Notes under the pieces: model-generated
Told to the model about the DNA's origin: nothing
Seen by the model: only the letters and a program-made list of their open reading frames with translations
The model's database searches: none
Shown here: piece by piece, positions 6,267 through 13,330 of the stretch
Numbering within the stretch: the first letter of the stretch is position 1
Layout of the letters: each line of letters starts with the position of its first letter
Made by a program: the position numbers and the translations under genes
Source of the DNA: CAIXDB01 sp038327915
Lineage (GTDB): Bacteria > Patescibacteriota > Minisyncoccia > Phycocordibacterales > DATDWN01
Assembly (NCBI GenBank): GCA_038327915.1
Contig: JBBQLO010000018.1
Location: 1-13,530, forward strand
Reading direction: 5' to 3'
DNA length: 13,530 nucleotides

Positions 6267-6455
6267 CTCTTGATTTAGCGAGCCGGTCTTGCGGGGTTCA
6301 GCCCTATGGGAAACCCCGCCAAAAAGCTCCAGAATAAACATCTGGGGCAAATGGGGAAGGGGGTCGGCTCAAAAAACAACTGGCCCCCTACCGGAAACGT
6401 AGTTTATAAACCAGAAATGGTTAACGATGTCTCAGCGAGTTCTGGGGCAATTAAT

Positions 6456-6495
6456 CGGCAAGGTCACTAAAGTAAGTGAATCTTCCGGTTTTTTT
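6456..6495 (+). terminator. Intrinsic terminator of the structured RNA gene
   Basis: The stem is CGG-(C)-AAG-(G)-TCACT, loop AAAGTA, AGTGA-(AT)-CTT-CCG, followed by seven T (6489-6495). It lies 23 bp before the recR stop codon of the convergent gene. Confidence 0.85.
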
Positions 6496-6517
6496 ATTTG
6501 CAAAAATTCAAATATTT

Positions 6518-7138
6518 TTACTGTCTATTTTTCAATGCATTTTTAATTGTGTCTGGATCTGAATATTCTAGCTCGGTTCCGGTCGAAAGTCCTCGACCAA
6601 GAGTGGATATTTTTATATTATTTTTTTCTACAAAAGGCCTCAGTAGGGAAGTTAGATACAAAAGTGTGTGTTCGCCTTCGGGATTGTAATTAAGAGCCAG
6701 AATAATTTCCGACAGACCCTCATTATGTATTTTTTTATCAATTTGCGCAAGAAGTTCGCTTTGGCGAATTCTTTTCTCTGGATTTTTTTCTAATATGGGC
6801 ACAGTGCCACCCAATATAAAATAGAGTCCTGTGTAGAAATGAGTTTTTTCTATATTTTCAAAATCAATGTCGTGCGATACTATCATGAGAGAGTGAGTAT
6901 CTCTATGTGAGTCTCGACAAATAGGGCAGGTACGGCTTTCACTTACATCTCGGCTAAAAAAACGAAAACACATATCGCAAGATGTAACATCTTTTTTAAC
7001 TTCACCGATGAGTCGTGAAAGTTCACTTGAGTAGTCATTATTGCGAGTGAGGAGAAAATAGACAAAGCGTTTGGCTTGCCTTGGCCCAATACCCGGAAAC
7101 TCCCGAAAAAGCTCGACTAATTTTTCTGTATTGTTCAT
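6518..7138 (-). CDS. recR: Recombination mediator RecR
   Basis: A 206-residue protein with RecR domains in order: N-terminal helix-hairpin-helix (FREFPGIGPRQAKRFVYFLL, residues 11-30), a four-cysteine zinc site (C54, C57, C71, C74), a Toprim-like domain (about 82-175, with GLYFILGG and ALNYNPEGEHTLLYL), and the C-terminal GRGLSTGTELEYSDPDTIKNAL. RecR helps load RecA at gaps, usually with RecO and RecF. The first Toprim strand reads MIVSHD where typical RecR has an acidic VVE-x-P-x-D, so the usual glutamate is missing. Length is normal (about 200). No SD is evident. It is the last gene of the minus-strand block, convergent with the structured RNA gene. Confidence 0.95.
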   Translation of the reverse strand: MNNTEKLVELFREFPGIGPRQAKRFVYFLLTRNNDYSSELSRLIGEVKKDVTSCDMCFRFFSRDVSESRTCPICRDSHRDTHSLMIVSHDIDFENIEKTHFYTGLYFILGGTVPILEKNPEKRIRQSELLAQIDKKIHNEGLSEIILALNYNPEGEHTLLYLTSLLRPFVEKNNIKISTLGRGLSTGTELEYSDPDTIKNALKNRQ

Positions 7139-7160
7139 TTTTGTTTGAAATGCTGTCAGT

Positions 7161-7296
7161 TAGAACTATTAAAACTTTCACGATTTAGTTGAGGTCGCAG
7201 ATAAAATACAAAAAGAGAAACGAAGACATACTAGAAGTACGATGGGTATCTCTTTTGTATTTTAGCTGATGAGATCGACTAAATTTGGAAGTTCTA
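7161..7296. repeat. Large imperfect palindrome filling the recR-dnaB gap; probable dnaB terminator
   Basis: The core is TAAAATACAAAAAGAGA (7202-7218) against TCTCTTTTGTATTTTA (7249-7264), 16 bp with one bulged A. It extends outward through CAG/CTG (7198-7200/7266-7268), ATTTAGT/ACTAAAT (7183-7189/7278-7284) and TAGAACT/AGTTCTA (7161-7167/7290-7296). The inner loop can also partly fold. It begins 3 bp after the dnaB stop on the minus strand, so termination or 3' processing of dnaB mRNA is the simplest role. The size, over 130 bp, exceeds a normal terminator and also fits a small palindromic mobile repeat. Confidence 0.7.
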
Positions 7297-7298
7297 TA

Positions 7299-8693
7299 CT
7301 AAAAATCACTAAACTCTTTCTCAGCCCCTCCGTACTGAGACTTGTCCATGTTTTCAAACGTAGCTTTTTTATCGTTGAAGAAAAGATTGACTCGACCAGT
7401 CTCACCATTACGGTGCTTTTCAATAAGAATCTCTGCAATATTTGTTTTTTCTGATTCTTCTTTGTATTTATCTTCTCGGTGAATAAAACAGACAAGATCG
7501 GCATCCTGCTCGATCGAGCCCGAATCACGAAGATCTGAAAGACGAGGTCTACCTCCGCGCTGTTCTACTGCACGAGAAAGTTGAGAAAGAGCGAGCACAG
7601 GAACATCAAGTTCACGGGCCAAGTTTTTGAGAGAATGAGATATTTCTGTTGTTTGTTGGACCAAGTTGTCACTTCCTTTTGAACCAGTCGGTACCATAAG
7701 CTGTAAGTAATCCACAATAATAAGTCCAAGGCCGTGTTCAGCTTTAAGTCGGCGAGCAATAGAACGCATTTTAATGATATTGTTTCCGGGTTGATCGTCT
7801 ATAAAAATTGGTGCCTTATTAAGCTTATCCAGAGCTTCTCGTATAGACTCAAAATCATCTTGTCGGGAAAGTTTTCCTGTACGCATTTTCCATGCATCAA
7901 CATTGGCTTGAGCTGCGAGCATACGATCGACAAGTTGTTGGGAGCTCATTTCAAGAGAAAAAATACCAACAGATGTATTGTGGTTTATGGCTGTCTGGCG
8001 AGCAATGTCGAGTGCAAGAGCTGTTTTTCCCATACTTGGTCGAGCGGCGAGGATGATGAGATCAGATTTTTGCAATCCTGATATTTTATTATCGAGCTCG
8101 GTGAATCCTGTCGGCACACCACGCATACCACTACCTTCAGTGTGTAACCTATCTAATCTTTCCCACGCCTCTGCGAGTTCTTCTTTAAGATGTACAAATT
8201 TACGTGTTGAATTAAAATTTGTCACTTCAAAAAGTTTTTTTTCTGCTGAGTCTAGCATCTCTTCCAATTCCTGGTTTTCATCATAACCAATCTGGCTGAC
8301 GTGGTCGGCTGCGTCTATGAGTCGACGCATCATGTGTTTTTTCTGCACGACCGTGGCGTAGTAGGCTATGTTGCCAGAAGAAGGCACCACATTGACTAAT
8401 TCGGTTAAATACGTGTTTCCCCCGATCTGGTCAAGCCACACGCGTTCCTTGAGACGCGAAGATACCGTGAGGAGATCAATAGGCTCGTGTTTACTCGAAA
8501 GCTCAACCATGCAGTCAAATATAATACGGTGTTTATCTGAATAAAATGAATCAAGAGTCACAACATCGGTAACATCGAGAAGTGCTTCTGGTCGGAGCAT
8601 AATAGAGCCGAGTAAAGCCATTTCCGCATCAAGATTCTGGGGCGGAATACGCAAGCGGTTTTGAAATGTTTGAGTGATAATAGTTTGAGGCAT
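7299..8693 (-). CDS. dnaB: Replicative DNA helicase DnaB
   Basis: The 464-residue product has the DnaB N-terminal domain (about 15-118; PPQNLDAEMALLGSIML is typical), a linker helix region, and the RecA-like motor. Walker A is ARPSMGKTA (217-225), then FSLEMSSQQL, Walker B LIIVDYLQLM (324-333, D328), LALSQLSRAVEQR (368-380), and the distal RLSDLRDSGSIEQDADLVCF with the HR pair that follows. It unwinds DNA 5'-3' as a hexamer at the fork. Length is normal and there is no intein at the P-loop or the DnaB C-terminal insertion sites. The start at 8693 is 6 nt from an extended -10, so the message is probably leaderless. Confidence 0.98.
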   Translation of the reverse strand: MPQTIITQTFQNRLRIPPQNLDAEMALLGSIMLRPEALLDVTDVVTLDSFYSDKHRIIFDCMVELSSKHEPIDLLTVSSRLKERVWLDQIGGNTYLTELVNVVPSSGNIAYYATVVQKKHMMRRLIDAADHVSQIGYDENQELEEMLDSAEKKLFEVTNFNSTRKFVHLKEELAEAWERLDRLHTEGSGMRGVPTGFTELDNKISGLQKSDLIILAARPSMGKTALALDIARQTAINHNTSVGIFSLEMSSQQLVDRMLAAQANVDAWKMRTGKLSRQDDFESIREALDKLNKAPIFIDDQPGNNIIKMRSIARRLKAEHGLGLIIVDYLQLMVPTGSKGSDNLVQQTTEISHSLKNLARELDVPVLALSQLSRAVEQRGGRPRLSDLRDSGSIEQDADLVCFIHREDKYKEESEKTNIAEILIEKHRNGETGRVNLFFNDKKATFENMDKSQYGGAEKEFSDF

Positions 8694-8699
8694 TTTTCT

Positions 8700-8708
8700 A
8701 TTCTACCA
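8700..8708 (-). promoter_or_regulatory. Extended -10 of a leaderless promoter (dnaB)
   Basis: On the minus strand TGG-TAGAAT (8708-8700) ends 6 nt before the dnaB ATG (8693). Upstream (about 8735-8770) there are three C-rich boxes, TTCCCCA, TTGCCCACA and TTCCCCA, at 10-11-bp steps. The middle one is a 7/9 match to the DnaA box TTWTNCACA. They could bind a regulator, but this is weak. Confidence 0.55.
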
Positions 8709-8772
8709 TGTTCATATTTTTCTCCGCCAGATTGCGCAAGTGGGGAACCTGTGGGCAAGATGGGGAAAAGGA

Positions 8773-8796
8773 AAGCCCCGCAAAAATGCAGGGCTT
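8773..8796 (-). terminator. Terminator of the MOSC gene
   Basis: On the minus strand AAGCCC-T-GC, loop ATTTTT, GC-G-GGGCTT (8796-8773), one internal mismatch, is followed by TCCTTTTCCCC. It lies 19 bp after the MOSC stop and upstream of the dnaB promoter. Confidence 0.75.
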
Positions 8797-8815
8797 AAGG
8801 CGAAATCGTTTTTTA

Positions 8816-9352
8816 TCAATACAATAGGTATGTTCTTGGAGGGTATATTTGAACAGAATCACCCGGCTGAATGGTCTCTCTGATACCATCCTTTACTGTA
8901 CAGAGCAGACCGCGACGTGGACGCTCTGGACTATAAATAGTTTTGTTCAGAAAAGGGTGATACGGGACAAGATTTTTGCAGGGCTTGTTTTGCTCCACCA
9001 CTCGCAAACGTACCCGTCCAATGACCACAAGACTGTTTGGAACAACTTTCGACAAGTCTATCCCACTTGTCAGAATATTCTCACCAAAATCTCCAGGTTT
9101 TAATTGAAGATCAAGTTCTTGATTTACTGAATTATATACCCCTTCATCACATATCGTAATGTGTCTGTCGGTATTGGGTTTAAAAGTTCCTGGATTACTA
9201 AAACTTTTTCGCACAGGCGCGCAATGAAAATCTCCATTGAGACCGAACGTAGCCACTGTAACCGATGGCTGGGGATATTTAGGAACACCCTCAACTTCGC
9301 TTATGCAAACTGCTCTGATAAATGGTATTGTTTTTTTTGTCGCTATCGGCAT
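8816..9352 (-). CDS. MOSC-domain protein
   Basis: This is a 178-residue single-domain protein. MOSC features are GLNGDFH (37-43), a DRHITI segment (62-67), PGDFGENI (87-94), the strand RLRVVEQNKPCKNL with the family's conserved cysteine (C125), and RRGLLCTVKDGIRETIQPGDSVQI near the end. MOSC domains bind sulfur-molybdenum or related ligands and occur alone in YiiM-like proteins that act on hydroxylated bases or amines. No molybdenum cofactor genes are visible here, so the substrate is unknown. An SD, AGAGGA, lies 5 nt before the ATG, unlike the leaderless neighbours. It sits between cysS and dnaB, all on the minus strand. Confidence 0.88.
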   Translation of the reverse strand: MPIATKKTIPFIRAVCISEVEGVPKYPQPSVTVATFGLNGDFHCAPVRKSFSNPGTFKPNTDRHITICDEGVYNSVNQELDLQLKPGDFGENILTSGIDLSKVVPNSLVVIGRVRLRVVEQNKPCKNLVPYHPFLNKTIYSPERPRRGLLCTVKDGIRETIQPGDSVQIYPPRTYLLY

Positions 9353-9401
9353 CGTAATCCTCTGAAAATGATATTCTCACAAAAAAGTTAAAAGAGCAAA
9401 T

Positions 9402-10829
9402 TTATTTCTTTTTTACTTCAGTGCCTTTTTCTGTATCTTTTACTTCAAACCCCAGTGATTCTATGCGGTCTCGAATCTGATCACTTTGTGGAAAGTCTTT
9501 AGCTGTGCGGGCGAGGTCGCGGGCGGTAACCAGAGAAAGGATTTCAGTTGGAATTTCGACCACTTCATTTTTATTTTTTTCTCCAAGTCTGAGACCGAGG
9601 ACGGTATCAAAATCACAAATAAGTTGACTTTTTTCTACATCAGTTATTTTTTCATCTTTTACTACCTCCCACACAAGAGCCACAGCTTTTGGAAAATCAA
9701 GGTCGTCATTTATATATTTATTAAATCTCTTTTTATATTCTTCTCCATAAATAGAAAGAATCTTTCTTACCATACGTGATATCATGGAAGTATCGGAGGC
9801 AACCTTTGACACAAAAGTCTGGAGACGTTTCCTCGCAGTTTGAGCCCCTTCCAGTGCTTGCCAACTAAATTGCAGAGGGGAAGAATACCGAGCGGTGAGA
9901 AGAAGGTAGCGGTAGGCGAGTGGATCTATGTTTCGTTCTCTGAGTGACTCGAGACGAATAAAATTTTCTCCCGATTTTGCCATTTTGTCTCCCTCATTGA
10001 CAGTCAAAAAGGCATTATGCATCCAGTAATGTACAAAAGGTGCCTTATTAGCACACAGCGACTGTGCTATTTCGTTGGTGTGATGAACTGGAACATGGTC
10101 GATACCTCCTGTATGAAGATCAAATGTCACACCGAGCAATTTTTTTGACATTGCTGAACATTCGATATGCCAGCCAGGAAAACCAATACCCCAGGGTGAC
10201 GGCCATTCTTGTTGCCGTTTCTCCTCTTGGTGTGAAAATTTCCAAAGCGCAAAATCGAGGTGATTTTTTTTACTAGCTAATGGAGTAACTCGAGCAAATT
10301 CTTCGTTCAATTTTGACCTATCAATACCAAACAAGTTTTTATATTCAGGAAATTTTTCAGTATTAAAATATATTGCATCTTCCGTTTTGTACGTGTAGTC
10401 GCCTTTCTCGAGTGCCAGTATCATTTCTATTTGCTCGGCGATGTAAGCAGTGGCACGAGGGAAAGTGATATCATTAAGTGAAATGTTGAGTGCCTCTAAA
10501 TCATCAAAAAAAGATTCGGTGTAAAATTTACTTATCTCTTGTGCTGTTTTACCTTCTCGCATGGCTCCTTTTTCCATTTTATCTTCACCATAGTCACCAT
10601 CGGAGACAAGATGTCCCACGTCTGTAATATTTATAACTTGTGTGACTTTGAAACCATTCCATTCAAACATCCGTCTAAGTGTGTCTGCAAACACATAACT
10701 TCGAAGATTACCTATGTGAACGTAGTTGTATACAGTCGGACCGCAGTTGTACATCGAAATATTGCCGGGAACGAGAGGAGTGAAAAGTTCTTTCTTGCCC
10801 GAGAAAGTATTGTGCAAATAAATATCCAT
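9402..10829 (-). CDS. cysS: Cysteinyl-tRNA synthetase
   Basis: A 475-residue class I synthetase. The zinc and cysteine-binding residues are visible: C29 in MYNCGPTVY, C224 in WHIECSAMS, H249 and E253 in VHHTNEIAQS. The HIGH motif is HIGN (38-41) and KMSKS is KMAKS (282-286). The C-terminal region has the DALR-like helical domain and ends in a lysine-rich tail. It charges tRNA-Cys with cysteine. Length matches the family (about 460). It starts 18 bp after corA, so may be co-transcribed, but a -10-like TACTAT (10840-10835) also ends 5 nt before its ATG, suggesting its own leaderless start. No SD is seen. Confidence 0.97.
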   Translation of the reverse strand: MDIYLHNTFSGKKELFTPLVPGNISMYNCGPTVYNYVHIGNLRSYVFADTLRRMFEWNGFKVTQVINITDVGHLVSDGDYGEDKMEKGAMREGKTAQEISKFYTESFFDDLEALNISLNDITFPRATAYIAEQIEMILALEKGDYTYKTEDAIYFNTEKFPEYKNLFGIDRSKLNEEFARVTPLASKKNHLDFALWKFSHQEEKRQQEWPSPWGIGFPGWHIECSAMSKKLLGVTFDLHTGGIDHVPVHHTNEIAQSLCANKAPFVHYWMHNAFLTVNEGDKMAKSGENFIRLESLRERNIDPLAYRYLLLTARYSSPLQFSWQALEGAQTARKRLQTFVSKVASDTSMISRMVRKILSIYGEEYKKRFNKYINDDLDFPKAVALVWEVVKDEKITDVEKSQLICDFDTVLGLRLGEKNKNEVVEIPTEILSLVTARDLARTAKDFPQSDQIRDRIESLGFEVKDTEKGTEVKKK

Positions 10830-10834
10830 AAAAA

Positions 10835-10840
10835 ATAGTA
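10835..10840 (-). promoter_or_regulatory. Possible -10 of a near-leaderless cysS promoter
   Basis: TACTAT (minus strand 10840-10835) ends 5 nt before the cysS ATG, in the 18-bp corA-cysS gap. It is weaker evidence than the 6-nt cases because the region is T-rich and cysS could simply follow corA. Confidence 0.35.
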
Positions 10841-10847
10841 ATGAGTA

Positions 10848-11768
10848 TCAAATCCATTCCTTATACTTTGCGTATGTAAGAGTAACACCACTTATCGCAA
10901 GCATCATGATAATAACAATTGAAAACGCGTGTGGGTTTTCGGAAAATGGAAGATAGTGAAAGCTCATGCCAAAAAGCACAGCAATAAAATTGAGCGGGAG
11001 TATCAAAAAACCCATGACAGTGAGTTGCTTAACGGTTTCGTTTTGCTTAGTCGTCAAAAGGGAATTATTGGTTTCGCGTAATTCACGAAGCATGTCTAGC
11101 TCAGCATGAATAGTACTGTTTATTTTCAAATAATCTAGAAGAATAGACTCCATGCCTTTAGAAAAATCTTCCCCAAGAAACTTCTTGCCATGATGAGCAA
11201 GAGATTCGAGAACGTCGCGATGTAAATCAACTGTTTTTTTGAAATCTAAAAGTGTGCGAGTAATTGAAGAAATTGCTGTCACCATTTGACGTTCATCGCC
11301 TTGAAAAATATGACTGGTTATATCTTCCGTTTCGTCTTCGATAGCTGTGAGCTCGTCTCCTAACCCTACATATAATTCTCGCAAAAGATCAATAAAAAGT
11401 GGTCGACGCAAACTAGATTCTTGTCCTTTTTCTTTCTCTAAAATTTCTTTTACTTCCACATCCTTACCAAACTTGTGTAGGGCATCAATGGTATCATACC
11501 GTGCAGTGATAAGTAGTCCTGGCCCAATAATACAGTCAATTTCTTGATTGGTATCTGGACCGTGGCTATGTTTCCATGCGGGGAAGTGAAGTATGCAATA
11601 CACATACCCCTGATGAAACTCGACTCGCGGTTTACGGGTTGCGGAAGTTAATTCCTTGGCGACAAATGGATCGATTCTGTACGTGTCCATTAACTTGTGT
11701 ATTTCTTCAGGTGTGCCCCTGTCAACGTCAATCCAAGTTTCATTTCGATATGTGTATGTGGTTATCAT
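10848..11768 (-). CDS. corA: CorA-like Mg2+/divalent metal transporter with a GMS signature
   Basis: The 306-residue product has the CorA layout: a soluble N-terminal alpha/beta domain (about 1-150, with EFHQGYVYCILHFP), long stalk helices (about 155-240, with LGDELTAIEDETEDI and LRELRETNNSLL), then two membrane helices at the C-terminus (about 248-268 and 282-300) and a basic end KYKEWI. The pore signature normally reads G-M-N; here it is G267-M268-S269 (codon AGC), followed by FHYLPF. Asn of GMN binds hydrated Mg2+ at the pore mouth, so selectivity may differ. The frame is open upstream to 12098, but homology starts at Met 11768, which also has a -10 at leaderless spacing. It is divergent from ctp. 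Confidence 0.92.
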   Translation of the reverse strand: MITTYTYRNETWIDVDRGTPEEIHKLMDTYRIDPFVAKELTSATRKPRVEFHQGYVYCILHFPAWKHSHGPDTNQEIDCIIGPGLLITARYDTIDALHKFGKDVEVKEILEKEKGQESSLRRPLFIDLLRELYVGLGDELTAIEDETEDITSHIFQGDERQMVTAISSITRTLLDFKKTVDLHRDVLESLAHHGKKFLGEDFSKGMESILLDYLKINSTIHAELDMLRELRETNNSLLTTKQNETVKQLTVMGFLILPLNFIAVLFGMSFHYLPFSENPHAFSIVIIMMLAISGVTLTYAKYKEWI

Positions 11769-11774
11769 ATAATA

Positions 11775-11780
11775 AGTATA
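11775..11780 (-). promoter_or_regulatory. -10 element TATACT of a leaderless promoter (corA)
   Basis: On the minus strand TATACT (11780-11775) ends 6 nt before the corA ATG (11768). A weak -35, TTGTTT (11802-11797), is at 16-bp spacing. Confidence 0.6.
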
Positions 11781-11824
11781 TAATGATGAATAAAAAAAAC
11801 AAAGTTGACCACACTTAAATTTCT

Positions 11825-11833
11825 TGCGATAAT
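11825..11833 (+). promoter_or_regulatory. Extended -10 of a near-leaderless promoter (ctp)
   Basis: TGC-GATAAT (11825-11833) ends 7 nt before ATG 11841. It sits in the 72-bp region between the divergent corA and ctp starts. Confidence 0.5.
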
Positions 11834-11840
11834 CAGAAGA

Positions 11841-13082
11841 ATGAAAAATCTGAAAGAATTTTTTGTAACTCGTACCAACATCGGAATAATAGCACTTGTC
11901 GGACTTATCCTTTTTAGTGTTGGTTTTTTTGCAGGCCAAGCTCATGTTTCGCAGGAAGCACTGGTAGCAAATGTGGTCAATAAAGATGCAACAAGTACAG
12001 CGTCGGTTGATTTTGAACCTTTTTGGAAAGCATGGAACATCATCAATGAAAAATACGTCCCCACAAATAGCACGACAACTATTCGAACTTCGGATCAAGA
12101 TCGTGTCTGGGGTGCTATATCAGGAATGACCCAGTCTCTCGGTGATCCCTACACTACTTTTTTTCCACCTGTCGAAGCAAAAAGTTTTGGAGAGCAAATT
12201 TCGGGCAACTTTGAGGGTGTGGGTATGGAAGTGGACATAAAAGACGGTGTTTTGACCGTAATTGCTCCACTTCAGGGCACACCAGCATTTAAAGCGGGCA
12301 TCAAGACAGGAGACAAAGTTCTTAAAATTAACGATAAAACTACCGAAAAACTATCAACTGAAGAGGCGGTCAAGCTCATTCGAGGCAAAGCGGGGACTGT
12401 GGTTAAATTTATTATTTTCCGAACAGGCACTAAAGATCCCTTTGAGATTGACGTAATTCGAGCCATCATTGATATTCCCACCATTAAAACCGAAACAAAA
12501 GGTGACGTGTTCATTATCCACTTGTATAATTTTTCTGCCATTTCTCCGGACTTATTTCGCAATGCTTTGCGTACGTTTGTTCAATCCAATAAATCAAAAC
12601 TCATTCTCGACTTACGCGGTAATCCAGGTGGATATCTTGAAGCCGCCATCGACATGGCTTCGTGGTTCTTACCAGCCGGTAAGACTGTCGTAAAAGAAGA
12701 TTTTCGTAACGCGCAAGACGCTCAGGTCTATAAAAGCAAAGGTTATAATATATTTACCAATCAACTGAAAATGGTGGTGCTTATTGATGGTGGGTCGGCT
12801 TCGGCTTCAGAAATTCTTGCCGGAGCTCTCCATGAGCAAGGTGTTGCAACGCTTGTGGGCGAACAATCTTTTGGTAAAGGCTCGGTCCAAGAACTAATTC
12901 CTCTTACTAGCAATACATCACTTAAGGTGACTATTGCAAAATGGCTCACCCCAAACGGCACATCTATCTCTCACAATGGTTTGACTCCAGACGTAGTCGT
13001 CAAATTTGATCAACCGGCTTTTCTAAAGGGCACTGACAATCAAATACAAAAAGCCATTGAAATTTTGGACGAAAAAAATTAG
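11841..13082 (+). CDS. ctp: C-terminal processing protease (peptidase S41)
   Basis: The 413-residue protein has an uncleaved-looking membrane anchor (about residues 14-32, no lipobox), an S41 N-terminal helical region (about 58-110, with SLGDPYTTFFPP), a PDZ domain (about 118-205, with GVGMEV and AGIKTGDKVLKIND), and the protease core. The core has LILDLRGNPGGYLEAAI (254-270), GGSASASEILAGAL with the nucleophile expected at S321, and GEQSFGKGSVQ with the general base K346; their 25-residue spacing equals that of E. coli Prc. Such proteases trim or degrade extracytoplasmic proteins. The start was taken at 11841 because upstream Met 11805 adds residues before the anchor, while 11841 has a -10 at near-leaderless spacing. 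Confidence 0.95.
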   Translation: MKNLKEFFVTRTNIGIIALVGLILFSVGFFAGQAHVSQEALVANVVNKDATSTASVDFEPFWKAWNIINEKYVPTNSTTTIRTSDQDRVWGAISGMTQSLGDPYTTFFPPVEAKSFGEQISGNFEGVGMEVDIKDGVLTVIAPLQGTPAFKAGIKTGDKVLKINDKTTEKLSTEEAVKLIRGKAGTVVKFIIFRTGTKDPFEIDVIRAIIDIPTIKTETKGDVFIIHLYNFSAISPDLFRNALRTFVQSNKSKLILDLRGNPGGYLEAAIDMASWFLPAGKTVVKEDFRNAQDAQVYKSKGYNIFTNQLKMVVLIDGGSASASEILAGALHEQGVATLVGEQSFGKGSVQELIPLTSNTSLKVTIAKWLTPNGTSISHNGLTPDVVVKFDQPAFLKGTDNQIQKAIEILDEKN

Positions 13083-13127
13083 GATGTATCGCTAAGGTAA
13101 TCAAATTGACTATTTTCTTGTTTTTTA

Positions 13128-13160
13128 TTTACCCTCCTGCTAGTATCTACACAGAAGGAG
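13128..13160 (+). promoter_or_regulatory. Extended -10 plus sequence able to mask the SD of the 54-residue gene
   Basis: TGC-TAGTAT (13138-13146) is an extended -10, identical to that of rplI. Predicted start about 13153 gives a 13-nt leader with the SD. Just upstream, ACCCTCCT (13131-13138) is complementary to the SD (AGGAGG, 13157-13162). Only transcripts reading in from ctp would carry both and could fold the SD away. Confidence 0.5.
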
Positions 13161-13165
13161 GTCCC

Positions 13166-13330
13166 ATGCGAGACACATTGTCATATATACGCTCATTGCA
13201 CCTGCTTACTCGTACAGTTGCAGTCAACCATCTGGCAGAGACAGAGAACTGCTGCGGAGTGTACCGCACAACAGTCGAAGAATTGGTGATGAGAAAGGCA
13301 AGGGAATATAATTTTACACCGATTCTGTGA
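13166..13330 (+). CDS. 54-residue protein, unknown function
   Basis: The product starts MRDTLSYIRSLHLLTRTVAV, has a central CCGVYRTT, and ends REYNFTPIL. I recognise no family. It is mostly helical-looking and soluble, with two adjacent cysteines. The case for translation is strong: the SD AAGGAGGT (13155-13162) is the best in the window, 3 nt before the ATG, and a promoter lies just upstream. The frame is open upstream to 13106, but the SD selects 13166. The stop codon TGA (13328-13330) lies in the loop of the terminator hairpin. It sits alone between ctp and rplI. Confidence 0.65.
   Translation: MRDTLSYIRSLHLLTRTVAVNHLAETENCCGVYRTTVEELVMRKAREYNFTPIL

Larger units (their letters stand above)
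6191..6495 (+). ncRNA. Candidate structured non-coding RNA, about 305 nt, class unknown
   Basis: There is no convincing reading frame, but the stretch is GC-rich and stem-dense between a promoter and a terminator. Stems visible by eye are: A, TCGGGA/TCCCGA (6199-6204/6217-6222); B, a perfect 10-bp ACCGGCTCGC/GCGAGCCGGT (6225-6234/6278-6287) with an inner TCAAG/CTTGA; C, GCGGGGTT/AACCCCGC (6291-6298/6312-6319) with inner CCC/GGG; D, GCTCCAGA/TCTGGGGC (6326-6333/6341-6348); E, GGGGGTC/GGCCCCC (6359-6365/6382-6388); F, AACCA-GAAA-TGGTT (6409-6422). CCGTAGG (6192-6198) can pair with CCTACCGG (6387-6394, one bulge), closing A-E into one multi-branched domain. I found none of the landmarks of tmRNA, RNase P RNA, SRP RNA or a group I intron. 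It lies between rplU and the convergent recR. A divergent version of a known RNA remains possible. Confidence 0.7.

Noticed and set aside
6191..6495. Assignment of the structured RNA to tmRNA, RNase P RNA, SRP RNA or 6S RNA
   Set aside because: The hallmark conserved sequences of the first three are absent on both strands, and the shape is multi-branched rather than the single long hairpin of 6S RNA.
7299..8693. Possible intein in dnaB
   Set aside because: The protein is 464 residues with continuous motifs through the P-loop and C-terminal region; no insertion is present.
11769..12098. 110-residue N-terminal extension of the CorA frame
   Set aside because: It is antisense to the ctp N-terminus, cysteine-rich and unlike CorA; Met 11768 has a leaderless-spaced -10.
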